Positions 1-8,473 of a DNA stretch of 56,678 bases are shown in pieces (within the stretch, counting starts at the first letter, position 1; each line of letters starts with the position of its first letter). Source of the stretch: Streptomyces phaeoluteigriseus (GTDB lineage Bacteria > Actinomycetota > Actinomycetes > Streptomycetales > Streptomycetaceae); NCBI RefSeq assembly GCF_001896135.2, contig NZ_MPOH02000009.1, positions 588,239 through 644,916 on the forward strand. Reading direction: 5' to 3'. A program made the translations under genes and the position numbers. The notes under the pieces were generated by a model. The model made no database searches and was not told where the DNA came from. It saw only the letters and a program-made list of their open reading frames with translations.

Positions 1-39
1 CCCCCGAGCCCCTGCTTCCCCCGACCTCCTTCGCCCGCT

Positions 40-597
40 TCACCCCTCCAGCTTCGCGACCGCCGCGGCCACCTGAGCCGACCGCCGCTCCGGGGACCGG
101 GCGCGGAGCACGCCGAGCATGGCGAGATAGCGGTCGGTGCGGCCCAGGCGGTCGAAGGCGGCGCGGGCCCGCGGACTGCGCTCCAGGGCGGCCGCGAGTT
201 CCGCTGGGACGGTGGCGTCCTGCTGCGAGGCGTACGCCGCCGCCCACCGGCCGTCGGCCTGTGCCGCCGTCACCTCGGCGAGACCGGCGGGCCGCATCCG
301 CCCGGCCGCGGTCAGCTCCTCCACCCGGTGCACGTTGACCGCGGACCAGAGGCTGCCAGGCCTGCGCGGGGTGATCCGCTGGAGGAACGACGCCTCGTCG
401 AGGCCCTTGCGCTGCCCGGTGATCCAGCCGTGGCACAGGGCCACGTCGTTGACCTCGGCTGCGGTGACGGACTCCACTCCGGAACCCTTCTTGGCGACCT
501 GGACCCAGAGGCCGGGGTGGGGCGCCGGGTGCGCGGTGAGCCAGGAGTCCAGGGCGGCGGCGGTGGGGAACGCGAGGGGGGTGACGGGCTCGGTCAT
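40..597 (-). CDS. YdeI/OmpD-associated family protein
   Basis: A 185-residue cytoplasmic protein that I recognise as the YdeI/OmpD-associated family (bacteriocin-protection-like) from the N-terminal LDSWLTAHPAPHPGLWVQVAKKG block, the central WITGQRKGLDEASFLQRITPRR block with SLWSAVN after it, and the C-terminal Ala/Arg-rich helix. The biochemical role of this family in actinobacteria is not established. The ATG at 595-597 has no Shine-Dalgarno sequence. Instead TATGCT lies exactly 6 bases upstream, so the mRNA is probably leaderless, and this decides the start. A perfect inverted repeat at 615-641 sits just upstream of that -10 box. The gene diverges from the trypsin gene at 878. Nothing is seen in bases 1-39. 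Confidence 0.8.
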   Translation of the reverse strand: MTEPVTPLAFPTAAALDSWLTAHPAPHPGLWVQVAKKGSGVESVTAAEVNDVALCHGWITGQRKGLDEASFLQRITPRRPGSLWSAVNVHRVEELTAAGRMRPAGLAEVTAAQADGRWAAAYASQQDATVPAELAAALERSPRARAAFDRLGRTDRYLAMLGVLRARSPERRSAQVAAAVAKLEG

Positions 598-603
598 GGG
601 GGC

Positions 604-1659
<1,056 letters not shown>

Positions 1660-1755
1660 CCCGCGTCCGACCGACCCCTGCGCATCCCTTCGTACGACGT
1701 CCACGGCCGGCGCGTCATCGCCGGGCCCGTGCGCGTGCCGTACCTGTGCCCGCGG

Positions 1756-3108
1756 TCAGAAGCCTCCGCCGAAGTCCCCTCCGCCTCCGCCGCCGCCGAA
1801 GTCCCCTCCCCCGCCGCCGAAGTCGCCGAAGCTGCCGGTGTCGAAGTCCGCGCCGGACACGTCGCCGCCCTCGTAGCCGCCGCCGAAGTCGCCGTAGCCG
1901 CTGCCGTAGTCGGAGGCGTAGGCGGGGGTGGCCATCAGGCTGCCGAGCATGGTGCCGACGAGCAGGCCGGGCAGCAGGCCGCCGCCGAAGTAGCCGCCCG
2001 CCCAGGGACCGTAGGCCGGGCCCGCCTCCCAGTAGGGGCGGCGGCCGTAGTCGGTGTCGACCTCGCGGACCACGGGATCGCGGCCGTCCGCCAGGCGGGT
2101 GCGGTCCGCCGCGCAGACCGGGACCTCGCGGGTGGCGCCGCCGGGCGGGGTCCAGGTGGCGTCGGCGACGGAGGGCCCGTGGCGCGGGTCGAAGAAGCAG
2201 GGCGGGCGGCGTTCGGGCAGGGGTTGGCCGGTCCGGCGGGCGGCGAGCCGGGCCAGGGCGAAGCGGCCGTCCTCCAGGGTCTCGGTGACGGGGCGCACGT
2301 CCTCCGGTCTCGTCGCGTCGGCCATGGACGACTTGGCCTTCTCGTAGGCGTCGAGGGCGTGCTCGTAGTCGCCGCGCATCGCGTCGTCGGCGCCGGGTTC
2401 GGCCGGGTGGAAGTCGAGCCGGTCGAGTTCCTCACCGAAGGCGGTGATGTCCTCGTCGACGACGACCCGGAGCCGTTCGAGGGCGGCCCGCTGCTCGTCC
2501 GCGTGCCGCCTGCGGTTGCGTCGTACGAGCGTGTACGCGCCGGCGCCGCCCACTGCGACGAGGACGCCCGCGGTGACCAGGCCCGTCGTCGACACGCCGC
2601 CGCCCGAGGAGTCCCAGCCCGCGGGGGCCGAGCCGCCCATGTTGGCGACGGCCCGGTCGGTGAAGGCGTCGAGCTGGGCCGCCGGGTCGTTCTGGCCCTG
2701 GACGCTGCTGACGAGGTTGCGCACGGCCGCCGTCGGCAGGACGGAGGAGTCGGCGCGGGCGTCGAAGCGGTCGCCGAGGCGGACCGCGTAGAGGCCGGTC
2801 ACGCCGGTGGCGGTGCGCAGGTCGCTGAAGAGGTTCTCGGTCGGGTGCCCGGCCGGGAGGACCGCGACGAAGACGGGCTTGTCGGCGTCCTCGATCTTCT
2901 TCCGCAGGGCTTGGGCGTCCGCCTGCGAGAACTCGGCGGACGCCGCAGGGTCGACGTAGACGGGGCTCTCGCGCAGGGCCGCGGCGATCGTCGACACACT
3001 GGTGTCGGCCGCGGCGCGCGGGGCACCCGCCACCACCAGGGTCAGGGCGGCGAGCGCCAGCGCGAGCAGCAGTCCGGCGAAGCCTCGGGTCGAAAGTGCG
3101 ACCTTCAT
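1756..3108 (-). CDS. secreted/membrane protein with glycine-rich C-terminus
   Basis: A 450-residue protein with no function I can name. The N-terminal signal peptide covers residues 1-34 or so (ends near PRAAA). An extracytoplasmic domain of about 130 residues follows, then a transmembrane helix near residue 175 (VTAGVLVAVGGAGAYTLV), then a basic stretch and a coiled-coil-like region. A hydrophobic GGGLLPGLLVGTMLGSLMA segment comes near residue 375, and the C-terminus is made of DFGGG repeats. The overall build resembles TPM-domain membrane proteins with Gly-rich tails, common next to cimA in Streptomyces, but I cannot confirm that domain by eye. The ATG has no Shine-Dalgarno sequence. TAACTT (3115-3120) lies 6 bases upstream on the minus strand, so a leaderless mRNA is likely. 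Confidence 0.7.
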   Translation of the reverse strand: MKVALSTRGFAGLLLALALAALTLVVAGAPRAAADTSVSTIAAALRESPVYVDPAASAEFSQADAQALRKKIEDADKPVFVAVLPAGHPTENLFSDLRTATGVTGLYAVRLGDRFDARADSSVLPTAAVRNLVSSVQGQNDPAAQLDAFTDRAVANMGGSAPAGWDSSGGGVSTTGLVTAGVLVAVGGAGAYTLVRRNRRRHADEQRAALERLRVVVDEDITAFGEELDRLDFHPAEPGADDAMRGDYEHALDAYEKAKSSMADATRPEDVRPVTETLEDGRFALARLAARRTGQPLPERRPPCFFDPRHGPSVADATWTPPGGATREVPVCAADRTRLADGRDPVVREVDTDYGRRPYWEAGPAYGPWAGGYFGGGLLPGLLVGTMLGSLMATPAYASDYGSGYGDFGGGYEGGDVSGADFDTGSFGDFGGGGGDFGGGGGGGDFGGGF

Positions 3109-3114
3109 ACTTCG

Positions 3115-3120
3115 AAGTTA
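3115..3120 (-). promoter_or_regulatory. -10 box of a probable leaderless transcript
   Basis: TAACTT on the minus strand fits TANNNT and is separated by 6 bases from the ATG at 3108, where a Shine-Dalgarno sequence would otherwise be expected. No clear -35 box is visible. Confidence 0.45.
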
Positions 3121-3236
3121 CCCCGAACAGGGGCAAAGTAGGGCAGCCGGAGTGGGATTATGCCTGCGGGACGACGACCGGGCCCCTGCGGGCATCTCGA
3201 CGTGACGGACGATTCGGGGACTCCGGCGGCTCCGGC

Positions 3237-4841
3237 CTATTCGGCCGGGGTCACCCCCGCCCGCAGCAGTCCGTAGGTGTAGGCGTCCTCCAGGGCCTGC
3301 CAGGACGCGGCGATCACGTTCTCCGCGACACCCACCGTGGACCACTCGCCGCTGCCGTCGGTGGTGGAGATGAGGACGCGGGTCGTGGACTGGGTGCCGT
3401 GGACGCCCTCCAGGATGCGGACCTTGTAGTCCACCAGGTCGAGCTTGGCGAGCTGGGGGTAGATCTTCTCCAGGGCCACGCGGAGGGACCGGTCGAGGGC
3501 GTTGACCGGGCCGTTGCCCTCGGCGGTGGCGACGATGCGCTCGCCCTTGGCCCACAGTTTGACGGTGGCCTCGTTGGCGTGGCTGCCGTCGGGGCGGTCC
3601 TCGACGATGGCCCGCCAGGACTCGACGTCGAAGTACTTCAGGGGCCGGCCCTCGACCTCGGCGCGCAGCAGCAGCTCGAAGCTGGCGTCGGCCGCCTCGT
3701 AGGTGTAGCCCTTCAGCTCACGCTCCTTGACCCGGTCGACGACCCGGCCGACCAGTTCGCGGTCGCCGCCGAGGTCGATGCCGAGTTCCTTGCCCTTCAG
3801 CTCGACCGAGGCGCGGCCCGCCATGTCGGAGACCAGCATCCGCATGGTGTTGCCGACCAGCTCGGGGTCGATGTGCTGGTACAGGTCCGGGTCGACCTTG
3901 ATCGCGGAGGCGTGCAGGCCGGCCTTGTGGGCGAAGGCGGAGACACCGACGTACGGCTGGTGCGTGGAGGGCGCGAGGTTGACGACCTCTGCGATGGCGT
4001 GCGAGATGCGGGTCATCTCGCGCAGCCGTCCCTCGGGCAGCACCTTCTTGCCGTACTTCAGCTCCAGGGCGGCGACGACCGGGAACAGGTTGGCGTTGCC
4101 GACGCGCTCGCCGTAGCCGTTGGCCGTGCACTGCACGTGGGTGGCGCCGGCGTCGACGGCGGCGAGGGTGTTGGCGACCGCGCAGCCGGTGTCGTCCTGG
4201 GTGTGGATGCCGAGGCGGGCACCGGTGTCGGCGAGGACGGTGGAGACGACGGCCTGGATCTGCGCGGGGAGCATGCCGCCGTTGGTGTCGCACAGGACGA
4301 CGACGTCGGCGCCGGCCTCCGCGGCGGCGCGGACGACGGCCTTGGCGTACTCGGGGTTCGCGCGGTAGCCGTCGAAGAAGTGCTCGCAGTCGACGAAGAC
4401 GCGGCGGCCCTGGCCCTTCAGGAAGGACACGGTGTCACTGACCATCGCCAGGTTCTCGTCGAGCGTGGTGCGCAGGGCCAGCTCCACATGCCGGTCGTGC
4501 GACTTGGCGACCAGCGTGATCACGTCGGCGCCCGCGTCGAGCAACGCCTTGACCTGGGGGTCCTCGGAGGCCTTGGCGCCGGCCCGGCGGGTGGCGCCGA
4601 AGGCGACGAGCTTGGCGTGCTGGAAGTCGAACTCCTGCCGCGCGCGGGCGAAGAACTCGGTGTCGCGCGGGTTGGCGCCGGGCCAGCCGCCCTCGATGAA
4701 GCCGACGCCGAACTCGTCCAGGTGCCGTGCGATCACGAGCTTGTCGGCGACCGTGAGGTTGATGCCCTCGCGCTGGGCGCCGTCGCGCAGGGTGGTGTCG
4801 AAGACGTGGAACGAGTCGTCGAGCTCGCTGGTTTCCGTCAT
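3237..4841 (-). CDS. cimA: citramalate synthase (isoleucine pathway)
   Basis: A 534-residue enzyme of the HMGL/isopropylmalate synthase superfamily. The CimA type condenses pyruvate with acetyl-CoA to (R)-citramalate, giving a threonine-independent route to 2-oxobutyrate and isoleucine. Visible marks are the N-terminal VFDTTLRDGAQREG metal and substrate loop, FIEGGWPGANPRD (typical of citramalate synthases rather than LeuA), VVLCDTNGG, and the metal-binding HTQDDTGCAVAN with CTANGYGERVGNANL. The C-terminal 150 residues form the regulatory LeuA-dimer domain (SYEAADASFELLLR region and after). LeuA proper would read differently around the GGWPGANP block, so I favour cimA. The gene is preceded by an attenuator-like hairpin and an Ile-Ile leader peptide (5030-5080), suggesting control by charged tRNA-Ile. 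Confidence 0.92.
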   Translation of the reverse strand: MTETSELDDSFHVFDTTLRDGAQREGINLTVADKLVIARHLDEFGVGFIEGGWPGANPRDTEFFARARQEFDFQHAKLVAFGATRRAGAKASEDPQVKALLDAGADVITLVAKSHDRHVELALRTTLDENLAMVSDTVSFLKGQGRRVFVDCEHFFDGYRANPEYAKAVVRAAAEAGADVVVLCDTNGGMLPAQIQAVVSTVLADTGARLGIHTQDDTGCAVANTLAAVDAGATHVQCTANGYGERVGNANLFPVVAALELKYGKKVLPEGRLREMTRISHAIAEVVNLAPSTHQPYVGVSAFAHKAGLHASAIKVDPDLYQHIDPELVGNTMRMLVSDMAGRASVELKGKELGIDLGGDRELVGRVVDRVKERELKGYTYEAADASFELLLRAEVEGRPLKYFDVESWRAIVEDRPDGSHANEATVKLWAKGERIVATAEGNGPVNALDRSLRVALEKIYPQLAKLDLVDYKVRILEGVHGTQSTTRVLISTTDGSGEWSTVGVAENVIAASWQALEDAYTYGLLRAGVTPAE

Positions 4842-4943
4842 GGTCTCAAGGCTCCTGTTTTGGATCTCGGTCTACCGGAATGACCGGCTCCACCGTCCCC
4901 CCATGGTCCCTCGCGCTTGTCTCCCGGCTGAAGGTGGGCCAGG

Positions 4944-4976
4944 AAAACGAAAAACCCCTCGCGGGTAGCGAGAGGT
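4944..4976 (-). terminator. intrinsic terminator/attenuator in the cimA leader
   Basis: On the minus strand ACCTCTCGC (4976-4968) pairs with GCGAGGGGT (4962-4954) across a TACCC loop, with one G-U pair, followed at once by a U-rich tract (TTTTTCGTTTT). It lies about 100 bases before the cimA ATG and about 50 bases after the leader-peptide stop, which is the layout of transcription attenuation. Confidence 0.75.
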
Positions 4977-5029
4977 CTGCGCGCGGGTCGAGGACACGAT
5001 GGCCGCCCGTACCTGGTCGTACGTGGCGG

Positions 5030-5080
5030 TCACTGCGGACCGGCGCGCCTGCTGCCAATAATCGTGGCGAACGAGAGCAC
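5030..5080 (-). CDS. cimA leader peptide with Ile-Ile
   Basis: A 16-codon ORF starting with GTG reads MLSFATIIGSRRAGPQ and ends in TGA. Its two consecutive isoleucine codons are both ATT, a rare codon in a genome this GC-rich. No Shine-Dalgarno sequence precedes the GTG. Instead CAGACT lies 6 bases upstream with GTGACC 17 bases further, so the peptide is probably translated from a leaderless mRNA. It is followed by the terminator hairpin at 4944-4976 and then cimA. The logic would be stalling at Ile codons when tRNA-Ile is uncharged, allowing read-through into cimA. I have not folded the alternative antiterminator. A longer 74-codon ORF in another frame overlaps it but has no regulatory codon run. 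Confidence 0.6.
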   Translation of the reverse strand: MLSFATIIGSRRAGPQ

Positions 5081-5086
5081 GGGGGG

Positions 5087-5115
5087 AGTCTGACACAGGG
5101 CAGCCCGGCGGTCAC
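5087..5115 (-). promoter_or_regulatory. predicted cimA leader promoter
   Basis: Minus strand: -35 GTGACC (5115-5110), 17-base spacer, -10 CAGACT (5092-5087), then 6 C residues and the GTG of the leader peptide. It compares with the actinobacterial consensus TTGACN / TANNNT with one mismatch in each box. It lies in the short gap after the TetR gene, so cimA need not depend on the upstream operon. Confidence 0.5.
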
Positions 5116-5123
5116 CGACTGTC

Positions 5124-5735
5124 TCAGGATACGAGCAGGGCGTCCGTGACGAACTCCGTCACATGCCCGATGACCTGCTCGCGGTCGGCGCCGCGCAGCC
5201 CGACCGCCACATGGATGGAGAAGCCGTCGAGCAGGGCGCGCAGCCGGGCGGCGAACCGGTCGGGGTCGACCGGGCGGAACTCGCCGCGCGAGACGCCCTC
5301 GGCGAGCAGCGCCACCAGGTCGCGGTGCCAGGCACCCTCGATTGCCGCCTGCCGGTCGCGGGCGTCCGTGTCGGCGGCAGCGCTCTGCGAGCGGTTCCAG
5401 ACCTCCAGCCACAGGGTCCAGTGCGGGTCGCGGTGGCCGGCGGGGACGTACAGGTCGACGTAGGCGTCCAGCCGCTCGCGGGCGGTTGCCGGGCCGGTCA
5501 GCAGTCGGCCGCGCTCGGCGCCGAGGCGGCCCTCGCTCCACTCCAGGGCCTGGAGGAGGAGTTCGTCCTTGGAGCGGAAGTAGTAGAGGAGGTGCCCGCT
5601 GCTCATCCCGACCTCGCGCCCGAGCGCCGCCATGGTGAGCTTCTCCAGGCCGCGCTCGGCGATCATCGCCATGGCGGCGGCGAGGACGTCCGCGCGGGGC
5701 GGGGCGTGCCTGCGCTCACGTGCCGCACCGGCCAT
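5124..5735 (-). CDS. TetR-family transcriptional regulator
   Basis: A 203-residue TetR/BetI-like repressor. The N-terminal helix-turn-helix is seen in LAAAMAMIAERGLEKLTMAALGREVGMSSGHLLYYFRSKDELL, where SSGHLLYYF is the recognition helix. The C-terminal two thirds are a ligand-binding helical domain containing WLEVWNRS. It starts 18 bases after the agmatine deiminase stop and so is the last gene of the ureAB-ureC-aguA-tetR unit. Two related palindromes at 9339-9355 and 9418-9434, upstream of the first gene, are the best candidates for its operators. The inducer is unknown; agmatine or a product of the operon is a reasonable guess. Confidence 0.85.
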   Translation of the reverse strand: MAGAARERRHAPPRADVLAAAMAMIAERGLEKLTMAALGREVGMSSGHLLYYFRSKDELLLQALEWSEGRLGAERGRLLTGPATARERLDAYVDLYVPAGHRDPHWTLWLEVWNRSQSAAADTDARDRQAAIEGAWHRDLVALLAEGVSRGEFRPVDPDRFAARLRALLDGFSIHVAVGLRGADREQVIGHVTEFVTDALLVS

Positions 5736-5753
5736 CGGGCCACCCCACGTCCT

Positions 5754-6791
5754 CTAGGTCTTCGGCTGCTGTTGGGTGATGCAGTGGATGCCACCGCCAC
5801 CGGCAAAGATCGTACGGGCGTCGACCAGCGTCACCGTGCGGTCCGGGAACAGCCGGCGGAAGATGCCCGCGGCGATCTCGTCGCGCGGGTCGTCGAAGCC
5901 GCACAGGACGACCCCGCCGTTGCAGAGGTAGTGGTTGATGTAGGAGTAGTCGGCCCAGTGGCCGTCGGCCTCCAGGACGGTGGGCGCCGGTACCTCGACG
6001 ACCTCCAGGCGGCGGCCCCGCGCGTCGGTCCGCGCCTTCAGCAGGCCGATGACCTCCTTCGTCACCTCGTGGTCCGGGTGCGCCGGGTCCGGCTGGTGGT
6101 GGGCCACCACCACGCCGGGCCGGGCGAACGCGGCCACGATGTCCACATGGCCCAGGGTGCCGAAGCCGTGCGGGGGGTAGTCGCCGGTGAGGCCGCGGGG
6201 CAGCCAGATCGCCTTGCGGGTGCCGAGCTGGGCGTGGATCTCCGCCTCCACCTCCTCCTTCGACCAGTGCGGGTTGCGCTCGGGGCCGAGGTGCACGGTC
6301 TCCGTCAGCAGCACCGTCCCCTCGCCGTCGACGTGGATCGCCCCGCCCTCGTTGACCAGCCCCGAGGCGTACGTCTTCGCCCCCGCGAGGTCCGAGACGT
6401 ACGCGGCGATCTTCGCGTCGTGCTCCCAGCGGGCCCAGTGCTGGGCGCCCCAGCCGTTGAACGTCCAGTCCACGGCGGCCAGTTCACGGCCGTTCGTGAG
6501 GAAGGTGGGGCCGATGTCACGCATCCACGCGTCGTCGAGTTCCCGTTCGACGGTGTCGACGCCCGCACCCAGCAGGTCCCTGGCCTTCGCCGACTGGCCC
6601 GGTCCGCACACCACCGTCACCGGCTCGAAGCGGCGGACCGTACGGGCCACCGACGCCCAGGCGGCGCGGGAGGCGGCGAGGTCCTCGGGATCGTCGAAGG
6701 TGGGGTTGGGGCCGGGCCACGCCATCCAGGTGCGCTCGTGCGGGGTCCATTCGGCCGGCATCCGGAAGCCGTCGGCGGCAGCCTTGCTCAT
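5754..6791 (-). CDS. aguA: agmatine deiminase (agmatine iminohydrolase)
   Basis: A 345-residue cytoplasmic enzyme of the peptidyl-arginine-deiminase superfamily that converts agmatine to N-carbamoylputrescine and ammonia. Diagnostic features are the N-terminal RMPAEWTPHERTWMAWP, the DDAWMRDIGPTF and VNEGGAIHVDGEGT blocks, GFGTLGHVDIVAAF, and the C-terminal GGGGIHCITQQQP carrying the catalytic Cys. ATG at 6791 follows AAGGAC at a 7-base spacing, 11 bases after the ureC stop. The usual partner N-carbamoylputrescine amidohydrolase (aguB) is absent from the neighbourhood, while a divergent urease lies directly upstream in the same operon. That raises the question of whether the urease-like enzyme takes the ureido product. 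Confidence 0.9.
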   Translation of the reverse strand: MSKAAADGFRMPAEWTPHERTWMAWPGPNPTFDDPEDLAASRAAWASVARTVRRFEPVTVVCGPGQSAKARDLLGAGVDTVERELDDAWMRDIGPTFLTNGRELAAVDWTFNGWGAQHWARWEHDAKIAAYVSDLAGAKTYASGLVNEGGAIHVDGEGTVLLTETVHLGPERNPHWSKEEVEAEIHAQLGTRKAIWLPRGLTGDYPPHGFGTLGHVDIVAAFARPGVVVAHHQPDPAHPDHEVTKEVIGLLKARTDARGRRLEVVEVPAPTVLEADGHWADYSYINHYLCNGGVVLCGFDDPRDEIAAGIFRRLFPDRTVTLVDARTIFAGGGGIHCITQQQPKT

Positions 6792-6802
6792 CGGGGAGGT
6801 CC

Positions 6803-8473
6803 TTACAGGAAGTAGAGGCGGTTGAGGGAGACGGAATCGGCCGGCTCCGAGCGGACCGGCTCTCCGTCGAGAGTGACCAGGCCGGTCCGCTGGTCGACGT
6901 CCACCGCTCCGGTACGGGAGTTGAGCCGCAGGTCGGCGGGGCCGATACCGCGGGTGCCGCGGACGGCGACCCTGCGACGCCGGGTCGGCATCGTGTCGTT
7001 GCCCTGGTCCAGCGCGGCCCGCGCGACGAACGCCACCGAGAGGTCGGCGGGTGTGGCGCCGTACGCGCCGAACTGCGGTCCCAGGACGAGGGGTTCGCAG
7101 GTGTCGGTGGCCGCGTTGGGGTCGCCGACGACGCCGTACGCCGGGAAGCCCGACTTGAGGACGAGCTGCGGCTTGGCCCCGAAGTACTCGGGGCGCCACA
7201 GCACGATGTCGGCGAGCTTGCCGGTCTCGATGGAGCCGACCTCGTGCGACAGCCCGTGCGCGATGGCCGGGTTGATCGTCAGCTTGGCCATGTAGCGCAG
7301 GACGCGCTCGTTGTCGTGCTCGTCCGGGGCGCCGAACTCGGCCTTCATCTTCCCGGCCATGGCGAACGTACGGCGGACGGTCTCGCCGGCCCGGCCCATG
7401 CCCTGCGCGTCGGAGGAGGTGATGCCGATCGCGCCCAGGTCGTGCAGGACGTCCTCGGCGCCCATGGTTGCGGCGCGGATGCGGTCGCGGGCCATGGCGG
7501 CGTCGCCGGGCAGGTCGGTCTTCAGGTCGTGGACGGAGACGATCATGCCGTAGTGCTCGGCGACCGCGTCCCGGCCGAAGGGCAGGGTGGGGTTGGTGGA
7601 GGAGCCGATGACGTTGGCGACGCCCGCCATCTTCAGCACGTTCGGCACGTGTCCGCCGCCGCAGCCCTCGATGTGGAAGGCGTGGATCGTACGGCCCTCC
7701 AGCACGCGCAGGGTGTCCTCGACGGACAGGCACTCGTTCAGACCGTCGCTGTGCAGGGCGACCTGGACGTCGTGTTCCTCGGCCACCCGCAACGCCGTGT
7801 CCAGCGCCCGGGTGTGGGCGCCCATGTCCTCGTGCACCTTGAATCCGGACGCGCCGCCCTCGGCGAGCGCCTCCACCAGAGGGGCCGGAGAGGAGGACGA
7901 ACCCCGGCCCAGGAAGCCGATGTTGACCGGCCAGGCGTCGAAGGCGTTGAACGCGTGCCGCAGGGCCCAGGGCGAGTTGACGCCGACGCCCCACACCGGC
8001 CCGAACTCCTGCCCGATGACCGTGGTCACGCCGGAGGCCAGCGAGGCCTCCATGATCCGCGGCGACAGCAGGTGGACATGCGTGTCGACGGCACCGGCGG
8101 TGGCGATCAACCCCTCGCCGGAGACGATCGAGGTCCCGGTGCCGACGACCACGTCGACCCCGTCGAGGGTGTCGGGGTTCCCGGCCCGCCCGATCGCGCG
8201 GATCCGGCCCTCGCGGATGCCGATGGACACCTTCCGGATGCCCTGCACGGCGTCGATCACGACGACATTGCTGATCACGACGTCACAGGTCTCGCGCACC
8301 GCCGCGGCCTTGAGATGCAGTCCGTCGCGGGCGGTCTTGCCGAACCCGGCGAGGAACTCGTCGCCGGGGCGCTGGGAGTCGGACTCGACACGGACGACCA
8401 GCCCCGAGTCACCGAGCCGGACACGGTCACCCGCGCGCGGCCCGTGCGTGGCGGCGTACTCGTACGGATTCAC
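6803..8473 (-). CDS. ureC: divergent urease alpha subunit (UreC-like amidohydrolase)
   Basis: A 556-residue nickel amidohydrolase homologue, close to the usual UreC length. Metal ligands are all visible: DTHVH, the carbamylated Lys and His/Asp in SGFKVHEDMG, VALHSDGLNE, FHIEGCGGGH and the Asp of SSDAQGMGR. The mobile flap is not canonical: where ureases read VCHHLD this protein reads VSVHDLKTD, with no Cys and one extra residue. HEDWG is HEDMG and HTEGAGGGH is HIEGCGGGH. So this is either a second-type urease or an enzyme for a different ureide. I start it at GTG 8473 because GAGGGAG stands 7 bases upstream and the GTGA overlaps a TGA in the likely ureAB frame. No ureD/E/F/G accessory genes are in the window. 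Confidence 0.82.
   Translation of the reverse strand: MNPYEYAATHGPRAGDRVRLGDSGLVVRVESDSQRPGDEFLAGFGKTARDGLHLKAAAVRETCDVVISNVVVIDAVQGIRKVSIGIREGRIRAIGRAGNPDTLDGVDVVVGTGTSIVSGEGLIATAGAVDTHVHLLSPRIMEASLASGVTTVIGQEFGPVWGVGVNSPWALRHAFNAFDAWPVNIGFLGRGSSSSPAPLVEALAEGGASGFKVHEDMGAHTRALDTALRVAEEHDVQVALHSDGLNECLSVEDTLRVLEGRTIHAFHIEGCGGGHVPNVLKMAGVANVIGSSTNPTLPFGRDAVAEHYGMIVSVHDLKTDLPGDAAMARDRIRAATMGAEDVLHDLGAIGITSSDAQGMGRAGETVRRTFAMAGKMKAEFGAPDEHDNERVLRYMAKLTINPAIAHGLSHEVGSIETGKLADIVLWRPEYFGAKPQLVLKSGFPAYGVVGDPNAATDTCEPLVLGPQFGAYGATPADLSVAFVARAALDQGNDTMPTRRRRVAVRGTRGIGPADLRLNSRTGAVDVDQRTGLVTLDGEPVRSEPADSVSLNRLYFL

Noticed and set aside
3096..4883. 595-residue plus-strand ORF opposite cimA
   Set aside because: Antisense shadow of cimA with no ribosome site or domain.
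4872..5096. 74-codon ORF upstream of cimA as a protein gene
   Set aside because: It crosses the attenuator hairpin and has no regulatory codon run, no ribosome site and no conserved look; the 16-codon ORF with ATT ATT fits attenuation better.
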